In this document: positions 17,804 to 25,675 of the stretch, in pieces
Layout: every line of letters begins with the position of its first letter
How positions within the stretch are numbered: position 1 is the stretch's first letter
Origin: an uncultured Bacilli bacterium
GTDB lineage: Bacteria; Bacillota_I; Bacilli_A; RF39; UBA660
Assembly (NCBI GenBank): GCA_934086185.1
Contig: CAKOHW010000003.1
Location: 71,573-135,572, forward strand
Direction of reading: 5' to 3'
DNA length: 64,000 bases
The notes under the pieces: model-generated
Told to the model about the DNA's origin: nothing
What the model saw: only the letters and a program-made list of their open reading frames with translations
Databases searched by the model: none
Translations under genes and position numbers: made by a program

Positions 17804-18400
17804 ATGAATTTACCTAATAAGATTACAATGTGTAGAATAGTTTTAGCAGTTATAGTATTGTTATTATTAATGTTTCCTTATGGAGCTATAGGAGTTAATG
17901 TACCTGTATATCAAATTACTGGTAATATTACATTAAAGTTAAATTATATAGTTGCTGGTGTATTATTTATTATTGCATCTGTTACAGATTTTTTGGATGG
18001 TAATATTGCTAGAAAGAATAATTTAGTTACAGATTTTGGAAAAGTTATGGATGCTATTGCTGATAAGGTGTTAGTTAATGGTGTTTTAATGATTTTAGCT
18101 TATAATGGTGATATTCCACTTGTTATACCTGTAATTATTATAACTAGAGATACTGTTGTTGATTCAATTAAAATGGTAGCAGGATCTAAAGGTAATGTAG
18201 TTGCTGCAAGTATATGGGGAAAATTAAAAACTATATGCATGATGGTAGGATTATGTTTAGTGTTCTTTTCTAATTTACCTTTTGAATTAATTGGTATTAG
18301 ATTAGACTATATCTTATTAATTATTGCAACTGTTTTATCTATATATTCTGGTATACAATATTTTATAGTAAATAAGCAATATTTTTTAGAAGATAAATAA
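17804..18400 (+). CDS. pgsA: CDP-diacylglycerol-glycerol-3-phosphate 3-phosphatidyltransferase
   Basis: 198 residues from ATG 17804 (AGGAGAAG upstream). This integral membrane enzyme makes phosphatidylglycerol phosphate, the first step to phosphatidylglycerol and cardiolipin. The CDP-alcohol phosphotransferase signature is present: D-FLDGNIAR, then GKVMDAIADK, with the catalytic aspartates. Start NLPNKITMCRI is typical of PgsA. About five hydrophobic helices. Order rodZ-pgsA-recA-rny matches Bacilli, but cinA, usually between pgsA and recA, is missing. Confidence 0.93.
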   Translation: MNLPNKITMCRIVLAVIVLLLLMFPYGAIGVNVPVYQITGNITLKLNYIVAGVLFIIASVTDFLDGNIARKNNLVTDFGKVMDAIADKVLVNGVLMILAYNGDIPLVIPVIIITRDTVVDSIKMVAGSKGNVVAASIWGKLKTICMMVGLCLVFFSNLPFELIGIRLDYILLIIATVLSIYSGIQYFIVNKQYFLEDK

Positions 18401-18435
18401 TATCTTCTTTTTTTTACAAAAATTAAATATTTGTA

Positions 18436-18448
18436 ATACATTTGTTCG
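18436..18448 (-). promoter_or_regulatory. LexA (SOS) box upstream of recA
   Basis: Read on the minus strand it is CGAACAAATGTAT, 9 bases before the recA -35. The same 13-mer lies in the recX promoter. With one more base it fits the Gram-positive consensus CGAACRNRYGTTYC at 12 of 14 positions. Confidence 0.7.
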
Positions 18449-18457
18449 ATAAAAGTG

Positions 18458-18486
18458 TTGACAAATATTTTTTTAATTGCTACAAT
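18458..18486 (+). promoter_or_regulatory. recA promoter
   Basis: TTGACA, 17 bases, TACAAT, then GGAGATAGGGAG before the recA ATG. Confidence 0.85.
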
Positions 18487-18512
18487 TAATTTGTAGGAGA
18501 TAGGGAGAATTT

Positions 18513-19553
18513 ATGAAAAGTATAAAAGATGTTGGTAAAGATAAGGATAAAGCTTTAGAACAAGTATTAGCAGATATAGAAAAACAATTTGGAAAAGGTT
18601 CAATTATGAAACTTGGTGGTAATGAACATATGGAAATTGAAACTACTTCAAGTGGTAGTTTAGGTTTAGATATTGCACTAGGTGTAGGTGGTTTTCCTAA
18701 AGGAAGAATTATTGAAATATATGGACCTGAAAGTAGTGGTAAAACAACAATTGCTCTACAAGCAGTTGCAGAAGTTCAAAAATCTGGAGGTAGAGCAGCA
18801 TTTATTGATGCTGAACATGCTTTGGATCCTGTTTATTCTAAACAATTAGGAGTTAATATTGATGAATTATTATTATCACAACCAGATACAGGAGAACAAG
18901 CTTTAGAAATATGTGAAGCACTAGTTAGAAGTGGTGCTGTTAATATTGTTGTTATAGATTCTGTTGCTGCATTGGTTCCACAAGCTGAAATAGAAGGTGA
19001 AATGGGAGATAGCCATGTTGGTTTACAAGCTAGATTAATGAGTCAAGCATTACGTAAATTAAGTGGTACAATAAGTAAAACTAATACTACTGCAATATTT
19101 ATAAATCAATTACGTGAAAAGGTAGGAGTATTATTTGGTAATCCTGAAACAACTCCAGGAGGTAGAGCATTAAAATTTTATTCAACTATTAGATTAGATA
19201 TCAGAAGAGGCGAACAATTAAAAGTAGGAGATAATATTATTGGAAACAAAACAAATATTAAAGTGGTAAAAAATAAAGTAGCACCTCCATTTAAAACTGC
19301 CACTGTTGACATTATGTATGGAAAGGGAATATCAAAAAGTGGGGAACTATTAGATATTGCAAGTAATATTGATATAATAGAAAAAAGTGGAGCTTGGTAT
19401 GCTTATAATGGTGAAAAAATTGGCCAAGGAAGAGAAAATGCTAAAATTTATTTAGAAAACAATCCTGATATAATGAACGAAATTGATCATAAAGTAAGAG
19501 TTCATTTTGAACTTATAAAAGATGATGATAAAAAAAATAAAAAAGATAAATAG
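18513..19553 (+). CDS. recA: Recombinase A
   Basis: 346 residues, normal length. RecA forms ATP-dependent filaments on single-stranded DNA, drives strand exchange and triggers LexA self-cleavage. Seen: Walker [10 protein letters not shown] (about residues 70-78), EHALDP, Walker [12 protein letters not shown], the L1/L2 DNA loops ([19 protein letters not shown] and the region after TTAIFINQ), and a short acidic/basic tail. It is preceded by a consensus promoter with an adjacent LexA-like box and followed by a terminator, so it is a single-gene, SOS-controlled unit. Confidence 0.99.
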   Translation: MKSIKDVGKDKDKALEQVLADIEKQFGKGSIMKLGGNEHMEIETTSSGSLGLDIALGVGGFPKGRIIEIYGPESSGKTTIALQAVAEVQKSGGRAAFIDAEHALDPVYSKQLGVNIDELLLSQPDTGEQALEICEALVRSGAVNIVVIDSVAALVPQAEIEGEMGDSHVGLQARLMSQALRKLSGTISKTNTTAIFINQLREKVGVLFGNPETTPGGRALKFYSTIRLDIRRGEQLKVGDNIIGNKTNIKVVKNKVAPPFKTATVDIMYGKGISKSGELLDIASNIDIIEKSGAWYAYNGEKIGQGRENAKIYLENNPDIMNEIDHKVRVHFELIKDDDKKNKKDK

Positions 19554-19576
19554 GAAACTAGAAATGGTTTCCTTTT
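19553..19576 (+). terminator. recA terminator
   Basis: Stem GGAAAC / GTTTCC followed by TTTT; begins in the recA stop codon. Confidence 0.7.
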
Positions 19577-19583
19577 AAAAATC

Positions 19584-19612
19584 TTGCAAAATAGAGCATT
19601 TAATTTTATAAT
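19584..19612 (+). promoter_or_regulatory. rny promoter
   Basis: TTGCAA, 17 bases, TATAAT. Confidence 0.7.
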
Positions 19613-19666
19613 AAATATGTAAGTATTTATAGAATAATATTTATTTATGATAAAGAAGGAGGATTT

Positions 19667-21220
19667 ATGGAATTAACTACTACTTCCATAATAACTCTTA
19701 TAATTGGTTTACTTACTGGTGGTATATTAATTTTTATTATAGTAGTATTAACAGGTGCCGGTGTAGGTAAAAAAGCAGAAAAATTATTAAATGAGGCTAA
19801 AAAGGAAGCCGAAAAATATAAAAGAGATAGTATTCTTGAATTAAAAGAAGAATCTTATAAATTAAAATCTGATACAGATAAAGAAATTAAAGAAAAAAAA
19901 CAAGAAATTCTTCAAAGTGAAGAACGTTTACTTACTAGAGAAAAATCTTTAGATAAAAGAGAAGAAATGTTACAAAATAGAGATAACATGTTGGAACAAA
20001 AAGATAATAATTTAAATGCTTTACAAAAGAAAATCCAAGAAAAAGAGTTAAAGATGGATGATTTATTAAAACAAGAAATGGAAAAATTAGAAAGTATTGC
20101 TAAGTTTTCTAAAGAAAAAGCACATTCTGAAATTATGGAACGTGTTGAAAATGAAATGTCTCGTGAAATTGCTGAGATGATAAAAGAAAAAGAAGCAGAA
20201 GCTAAATTAGAAGTTGATAAGAAAGCAAAAAATTTACTTATTAATAGTATGCAAAGATATAGTAATGACGTTGCTAATATTCAAACAGTTACTACAATAG
20301 ATTTGCCTAATGACGATATGAAAGGTAGATTAATTGGTAGAGAAGGTAGAAATATAAGAACAATAGAAGCTGTTACTGGTGTTGATTTAATTATAGATGA
20401 TACGCCTGAGGCTATAGTTATTTCTTCTTTTGATCCCTTTAGAAGAGAAATTGCTAAAATTACTATTGAAACTTTAATTAAGGATGGAAGAATTCACCCT
20501 ACTCGTATAGAGGAAATATATGAAAAAACTTGTAACGATATGAATGCAAGGGTTATGGAGTTAGGTAATGATACAATAGTTGAATTAGGTTTAACAAGGT
20601 TTGATCCAGAATTAGTTAAATTAATTGGTAAATTAAATTTTAGAACTAGTTATGGTCAAAATGCTTTACAACATTCTAAAGAAGTTGCACATTTATCTGG
20701 GTTAATTGCTGCGGAATTAGGTGAAAATATTAATTTAGCAAAAAGAGCAGGTTTGTTACATGACATAGGAAAATCAATAGATTTCGAAATGGAAGGTAGC
20801 CATGTTGATATTGGTGTTGACATTGCTAAGAAATTTAAAGAAGATAAAGTAGTTATTAATGCTATTCATTCTCATCATGGAGATGCTGAGGCTAAAAGCG
20901 TTATATCAGTTATTACACAAATTGCTGACACATTGTCTGCTGCAAGACCTGGTGCTAGAAATGATTCAATGGAAAACTATATTAAGAGATTAGAACAATT
21001 AGAAGAAATTGGAAATAGTTTTGATGGAGTTGAAAAGACATTTGCTATGCAGGCTGGTCGTGAAGTACGTGTAATTGTAAAACCTGATGAAATTGATGAT
21101 TTAACAAGTTTTAAAATTGCAAGAGATATAAAAGATAAAATCGAAAATGAAATGCAATATCCAGGAACTATTAAAATAACTGTAGTTAGAGAAACTAGAG
21201 TTGAAGAAATTGCAAAATAG
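19667..21220 (+). CDS. rny: Ribonuclease Y
   Basis: 517 residues of typical length behind GAAGGAGG. RNase Y is the membrane-bound endonuclease that starts mRNA decay in most low-GC Gram-positives. Order of parts: N-terminal membrane helix (8-30), a long Glu/Lys coiled coil (33-200), a KH RNA-binding domain (KGRLIGREGRNIRTIE, about 220-275), and an HD metal-dependent hydrolase domain (GLLHDIGKS near 365; HSHHGDAE). It follows recA in the usual order and has its own promoter and terminator. Confidence 0.97.
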   Translation: MELTTTSIITLIIGLLTGGILIFIIVVLTGAGVGKKAEKLLNEAKKEAEKYKRDSILELKEESYKLKSDTDKEIKEKKQEILQSEERLLTREKSLDKREEMLQNRDNMLEQKDNNLNALQKKIQEKELKMDDLLKQEMEKLESIAKFSKEKAHSEIMERVENEMSREIAEMIKEKEAEAKLEVDKKAKNLLINSMQRYSNDVANIQTVTTIDLPNDDMKGRLIGREGRNIRTIEAVTGVDLIIDDTPEAIVISSFDPFRREIAKITIETLIKDGRIHPTRIEEIYEKTCNDMNARVMELGNDTIVELGLTRFDPELVKLIGKLNFRTSYGQNALQHSKEVAHLSGLIAAELGENINLAKRAGLLHDIGKSIDFEMEGSHVDIGVDIAKKFKEDKVVINAIHSHHGDAEAKSVISVITQIADTLSAARPGARNDSMENYIKRLEQLEEIGNSFDGVEKTFAMQAGREVRVIVKPDEIDDLTSFKIARDIKDKIENEMQYPGTIKITVVRETRVEEIAK

Positions 21221-21246
21221 TAGAACATTAAGTCTACTATTTTTTG
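21216..21246 (+). terminator. rny terminator
   Basis: Nine-base stem AATAGTAGA / TCTACTATT followed by a T-run; overlaps the rny stop. Confidence 0.8.
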
Positions 21247-21323
21247 TGTAAAGTTAATGATAATTGTTTTTTTATTGTTTACATTTACTTTATATAAGTA
21301 TTATGATTATTTTAGGAGGATGT

Positions 21324-21941
21324 ATGAATAAAATAAAAATAAATTCAGGATTAGCTTGTTTAATTTTATTAGTTAGTTTATTTGTTGGGTTTGAGACACT
21401 ATTATTAGTTTCTATATTAATGTTATTATTTTGTGAATGTGATGATAGTGTAAAAATCAATATGTCAAAATTTATAACTTTTATGGCTGGTATTGCAATT
21501 TTTAAATTATCTTGGACAGTTGTTAGTAATGGAGTATCGCTTGGTACTACTACTATTAATAATTTAATTCAAATATTTAACAGTTATATGACTAGACCAT
21601 TAGATACTATTAAATTACAAGCATATTTGTTAAATCCAATTGATAATATATTAGAAGTATTAGATAATTTCGTTAATTATTTTGTATTATTAGTTAAATT
21701 TTATTTTATAATTTCTATAATTAGAAATAAACCTTTAAAAAATAATTTTATTTTTGATAAAGTGTATAGTTATGTAAATAGTTTTCAAAATTATGTAAAC
21801 TCTTTTAATAATAGTCAACAATCTTATAACCAAAATATGCAACAAAATTATAGTCAAAATAATCAAAATTTTAATCAAGGGATGCAACAATCTTATAATC
21901 AAAATACTCAACAAAATACAAATAATAATTCTGGAATGTAA
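21324..21941 (+). CDS. Membrane protein with Gln/Asn-rich tail
   Basis: 205 residues from ATG 21324, which has AGGAGG five bases upstream; the longer frame from 21264 runs back through the promoter (TTTACA at 21278, TATGAT at 21302). Four hydrophobic segments lie at about residues 9-45, 50-70, 95-110 and 117-135. The last 55 residues are a low-complexity Gln/Asn/Tyr tract (SYNQNMQQNYSQNN-like). No family is recognised. Its place after rny suggests nothing firm. The tail could be a protein-protein contact region. Confidence 0.6.
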   Translation: MNKIKINSGLACLILLVSLFVGFETLLLVSILMLLFCECDDSVKINMSKFITFMAGIAIFKLSWTVVSNGVSLGTTTINNLIQIFNSYMTRPLDTIKLQAYLLNPIDNILEVLDNFVNYFVLLVKFYFIISIIRNKPLKNNFIFDKVYSYVNSFQNYVNSFNNSQQSYNQNMQQNYSQNNQNFNQGMQQSYNQNTQQNTNNNSGM

Positions 21942-21970
21942 AAAAAGATTTAGTTTTTAAATCTTTTTTA
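21940..21970. terminator. Bidirectional terminator
   Basis: Stem AAAAAGATTTA / TAAATCTTTTT between convergent genes; overlaps the end of dgt. Confidence 0.8.
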
Positions 21971-23078
21971 ATGTATTAAATTCATTTATAAAATAATTAT
22001 CTGTCATACCCGCTATGTAATCTATTACTATTCTTTCATTAGTGTTAGTTTTATAAGTATTATCCATATTATTTAAATAGTTTGTAAATATAGAATAGTT
22101 AGTTAAATTATTATTTAATATGTATAGATTTTTTTCAAATACTACTTTAAACATGAAATTATATTCTTCTAGTTGATTTTTTGAGTTTGCTTTATTGTAT
22201 ATATTTTCATAATTGAATTTTATTAAATTATTTAATGCTTCAAATTTTTCATCAGATAACATAATATAATTTTTATTTAAAGAATTTTCTATTACATCTT
22301 TTATTAGTGTATTAACAATTTCTTTATTGTTATTTCCAAGTATATTAGATATGGATTTTGGTATATCTATTTTTATTGTATTTATTGCTTCAGCATCTTC
22401 ATAATCTCTTCCTACGTATGCAATGATATCACTAATTCTTACTACGCATGCTTCTAAGGTCATTGGAATTAGATTACCAGCGAATTTTTTATCTTTATAT
22501 GATTTGTTATAATCGTCTAAAAATTCTTCTTTAGTTTTCTTTTTGTAAGTATACTTTTGTAATAATTTTTCACCATTGTGACACATTATTCCATCAAGTG
22601 TTTGTACTGTTATGTTTTTTCCTTTTCCATTATTTTCTATATAAAGTAGTGTTCTTACACTTTCTATGTTATGTAGAAATATTCCTTCATTATGTTCTTG
22701 GCTTAATTTATTTAATATACTTTCTCCTACGTGACCAAATGGTACATGTCCTAAATCGTGGCCTAGAGACATTGCTTCAATTAAATCTTCATTTAATTTT
22801 AATGCTCTACCAATAGTTCTTGCTATTTTGCTTACAAGTTGAACGTGAATAATTCTTTTTGTTATATGATCATTATTATTGTTTGAAAATACTTGTGTTT
22901 TATCGTTATATCTAGTATAAGATAAACTATGTATTATTCTATCTATATCTCTAAAAAAATTAGGTCTAAAATCATCATTATTAGGATTAAAGTGTATAGC
23001 ATTGATACTTTTTTCTGCATAAGGAGATAAGTCATTTTCATAACGTAACATATTATTTTTTATATTCATATATTTCAC
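21957..23078 (-). CDS. dgt: dGTPase-like HD-domain deoxynucleotide triphosphohydrolase
   Basis: 373 residues. The enzyme family splits dNTPs into deoxynucleoside and triphosphate, tuning dNTP pools. Signature pieces: FRDIDRIIHSLSYTRYNDKTQVF, the HVQLVSKIART His, LGHDLGHVPFGHVGE with the HD metal ligands, and VRISDIIAYVGRDYEDA. These match the Dgt/YpgQ-like group in Firmicutes. It is transcribed toward and shares a terminator with the upstream membrane gene, and diverges from the importer operon. Confidence 0.88.
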   Translation of the reverse strand: MKYMNIKNNMLRYENDLSPYAEKSINAIHFNPNNDDFRPNFFRDIDRIIHSLSYTRYNDKTQVFSNNNNDHITKRIIHVQLVSKIARTIGRALKLNEDLIEAMSLGHDLGHVPFGHVGESILNKLSQEHNEGIFLHNIESVRTLLYIENNGKGKNITVQTLDGIMCHNGEKLLQKYTYKKKTKEEFLDDYNKSYKDKKFAGNLIPMTLEACVVRISDIIAYVGRDYEDAEAINTIKIDIPKSISNILGNNNKEIVNTLIKDVIENSLNKNYIMLSDEKFEALNNLIKFNYENIYNKANSKNQLEEYNFMFKVVFEKNLYILNNNLTNYSIFTNYLNNMDNTYKTNTNERIVIDYIAGMTDNYFINEFNTLKKI

Positions 23079-23158
23079 CTATATACATTATATCAAATAT
23101 ATTATAGGTATCAAAATTATTTTTGTATTCATATAATATCATGTATAAAGGAGAGATT

Positions 23159-24142
23159 ATGAAAAAAATAATAATTATATGTTTATGTATATTTGTTTTA
23201 ATATTAGGTAGTATATTATTTTTTAATAAGAAAGATAGTGATAAAAAATTACAAAAAATTGTCGTTTCTGAAGTTACACATTCAGCATTCTATGCTCCAT
23301 GGTATGTTGCTATAGAAGAAGGTTATTTTGAAGATGAAGGGCTTGATATAGATGTTGTTTTAACAAGTGGAGCTAATAATGTAGTTGCAGCTGTTTTAAG
23401 TAATGATGTTAATATAGGATTATGTGGACCTGAAGCAACTATTTATGTTTATAATGAAGGAGAAAAAGATTATATTCAGACATTTTCTGGTTTAACTAAA
23501 AGAGATGGACAATTTATAGTATCAAGAAAGAAAATAGATAATTTTACTATGAAAGATATGGTTGGAAAAGAAGTTTTAGCTGGTAGAGTAGGTGGTATGC
23601 CTGAATTAAATTTTCTAAATGCTTTAAAAAACTCTAATGTTGATAAAAAAGATGTAAATATTAATACAACAGTTGATTTTGCCTCATTATCTGGTTCATT
23701 TATTGGTGGAACAGGTGATTTTGTTAATTTATTTGAACCTAATGCAACTATGTTAGAAAAAATGGGATTTGGATACGTAGTAGGTTCTGTTGGTGAATTA
23801 TCTGGAGAAGTTCCATATACTGCATTTAATGCTAGAAAGAGTTATATAGAAAATAATCAAAATGTTATTAAAAAATTTGTTAAAGCTATAAATAAAGGGT
23901 TAAAATATGTAAGTGATAATAGTAGTGAAAAAATTGCTAATGCTATAATAAATCAATTTCCTGATACTTCAATAAATGATTTAATTAGTATAATTGATAG
24001 ATATAAAGATGCAGATTCTTGGCTTTCTACAACAAATATTAGTAAAGAAAGTTTTGTGAATTTAGAAGATATAATGATTGAATCAAATCAATTAAAAGAA
24101 TATGTTAATTATGAAGATTTGATTATTAATTATTATGAATAA
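23159..24142 (+). CDS. NitT/TauT-type ABC importer, substrate-binding protein
   Basis: 327 residues from ATG 23159 (AAGGAGAG upstream). An N-terminal hydrophobic anchor (2-24) lacks a clear lipobox. The rest is the periplasmic-binding-protein-like fold of the SsuA/ThiY/NMT1 group: HSAFYAPWYVAIEEGYFEDEG near the start, the DVNIGLCGPEA segment, and the second-lobe GSVGELSGEVPYTAF. Members bind sulfonates, nitrate or thiamine precursors; no riboswitch is visible upstream to tell which. It overlaps the ATPase gene by 8 bases, and the permease follows, so this is a complete importer. Confidence 0.85.
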   Translation: MKKIIIICLCIFVLILGSILFFNKKDSDKKLQKIVVSEVTHSAFYAPWYVAIEEGYFEDEGLDIDVVLTSGANNVVAAVLSNDVNIGLCGPEATIYVYNEGEKDYIQTFSGLTKRDGQFIVSRKKIDNFTMKDMVGKEVLAGRVGGMPELNFLNALKNSNVDKKDVNINTTVDFASLSGSFIGGTGDFVNLFEPNATMLEKMGFGYVVGSVGELSGEVPYTAFNARKSYIENNQNVIKKFVKAINKGLKYVSDNSSEKIANAIINQFPDTSINDLISIIDRYKDADSWLSTTNISKESFVNLEDIMIESNQLKEYVNYEDLIINYYE

Positions 24143-24878
24143 GTTGATTGAAATAAAAAATTTAAATAAAACTTACTATACTAAGTTAGGTTGTGTAGAT
24201 GCTTTAAAAGACATTAATCTTGACGTTAAAGATGGTGAAATACTTGGAATAATTGGTAATAGTGGATGTGGTAAAAGTACACTATTATCTATATTATCTA
24301 AATTGGATAATGCTACTAGTGGAAGTATTAAATCTAGTAAAGATAATTATACTTTTGGATATATGATGCAAAATGATGCTTTGTTTCCATGGCTAACTAT
24401 TTATGATAATGCTATACTTGGTTTAAAGTTAAAGAATATGTTAAATGATGAAAATATAAAATATGTTAAGAAATTATTGAAAACTTATGGATTAGAAGAA
24501 TTTATGTATAAATATCCATCTAGTTTGTCTGGAGGAATGAAACAGAGAGTGGCTTTAATTAGGACACTTGCTATTAAACCAGATATTTTATTACTTGATG
24601 AACCATTTTCTAAGTTAGATTTAATAACACGATTAGATATAAGTGATGATGTATATAAAATAATTCGTGATGAAAAAAAGACAACTATTATTATAAGTCA
24701 TGATATTGCGGAATGTGTTTCATTATGTGATAGAGTGGCTGTTATGTCAAAAAGGCCTGGTACAATAAAAAAAATATTTGATATTAGTTTATTAAATAAA
24801 AATTTGCCTTCTAAAAATAGATTAGATGAAAAATTTTATTATTATTATGATATTTTATGGAAGGAAATTGATAAATGA
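24135..24878 (+). CDS. NitT/TauT-type ABC importer, ATP-binding protein
   Basis: 247 residues. Energises the importer from the cytosolic face. Walker A GNSGCGKST (about 38-46), Q-loop in MMQNDALFPWLT, signature LSGGMKQR, Walker B ILLLDEPFSKLD and the switch His in IISHDIAE are all intact. The MMQNDALFPWLTIYDN stretch is typical of nitrate/sulfonate/taurine importers. It overlaps both neighbours (8 and 4 bases), showing translational coupling. Confidence 0.92.
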   Translation: MNKLIEIKNLNKTYYTKLGCVDALKDINLDVKDGEILGIIGNSGCGKSTLLSILSKLDNATSGSIKSSKDNYTFGYMMQNDALFPWLTIYDNAILGLKLKNMLNDENIKYVKKLLKTYGLEEFMYKYPSSLSGGMKQRVALIRTLAIKPDILLLDEPFSKLDLITRLDISDDVYKIIRDEKKTTIIISHDIAECVSLCDRVAVMSKRPGTIKKIFDISLLNKNLPSKNRLDEKFYYYYDILWKEIDK

Positions 24879-25651
24879 ATGATATTTTAAAACAAGAAAG
24901 AAAAGAAAAAATAGTTGTTAGATTTTTTCAAATATTTATTGGACTAAGTTTTATTATATTATGGGAATTATTAAGTAGGTTTAAGATTATTAATAGTTTT
25001 GTTTTTTCTAGTCCTAGTAAGATAATATATACATTAGTTGATTTATATAGAAATAATAATCTTTTTAATAATATATTTGTTACTTTATATGAGTTATTTA
25101 TATCTTTTGGAATAGGTAGTATATTAGGATTTGTAATTGCTATTATATTTTATAGAGTACCTATATTAAAAAAAGTATTTGATCCATATTTAACATTACT
25201 TAATAGTTTACCTAAGGTAGCTTTAGGGCCATTATTAATTATATGGATTGGTGCAAATACTAAGTCTATTATAGTTATGGCATTATTAATAAATTTAATT
25301 GTTTCTATTATAGGATTTTATAATGGGTTTACTAATACTGATAAGTATAAACTAAAATTATTAAAATCTTTTGGTGCTAGTGAAAAACAAATTATATTTA
25401 GATTAGTTGTACCTAGTAGTTTAGAGAATATTTTTTCAACAATCAAATTAAATATAAGTATGAGTTTAATAGGTGTTATTATGGGAGAATTTTTATCTAG
25501 TAAGGCTGGAGTAGGATATTTAATATTATATGGTACTCAAGTATTTAATTTAAATTTGGTAATGAGTGGTATTATTTTATTATTAGTATTATCATATTTG
25601 TTGTATTTAATTATATGTTTAGTAGAAAAAAGAATTTTAAAGCATATATAA
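24875..25651 (+). CDS. NitT/TauT-type ABC importer, permease
   Basis: 258 residues with about six membrane helices. The permease EAA-like loop lies at about residues 160-190 (LKSFGASEKQIIFRLVVPSSLENIF). LLNSLPKVALGPLLIIW is the usual conserved helix of SsuC/TauC-type permeases. Start ATG 24875 overlaps the ATPase stop by 4 bases. Operon end is marked by a strong bidirectional terminator. Confidence 0.92.
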   Translation: MNDILKQERKEKIVVRFFQIFIGLSFIILWELLSRFKIINSFVFSSPSKIIYTLVDLYRNNNLFNNIFVTLYELFISFGIGSILGFVIAIIFYRVPILKKVFDPYLTLLNSLPKVALGPLLIIWIGANTKSIIVMALLINLIVSIIGFYNGFTNTDKYKLKLLKSFGASEKQIIFRLVVPSSLENIFSTIKLNISMSLIGVIMGEFLSSKAGVGYLILYGTQVFNLNLVMSGIILLLVLSYLLYLIICLVEKRILKHI

Positions 25652-25675
25652 AAACTCTGAAGTTTTCAGAGTTTT
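25651..25675. terminator. Bidirectional terminator
   Basis: Perfect 11-bp stem AAAACTCTGAA / TTCAGAGTTTT with loop GTT, shared by the importer operon and the FtsX-type permease gene. Confidence 0.9.

Noticed and set aside
23079..23158. TPP or other riboswitch before the NitT/TauT importer
   Set aside because: Only about 80 bases are available and no conserved riboswitch core is present.
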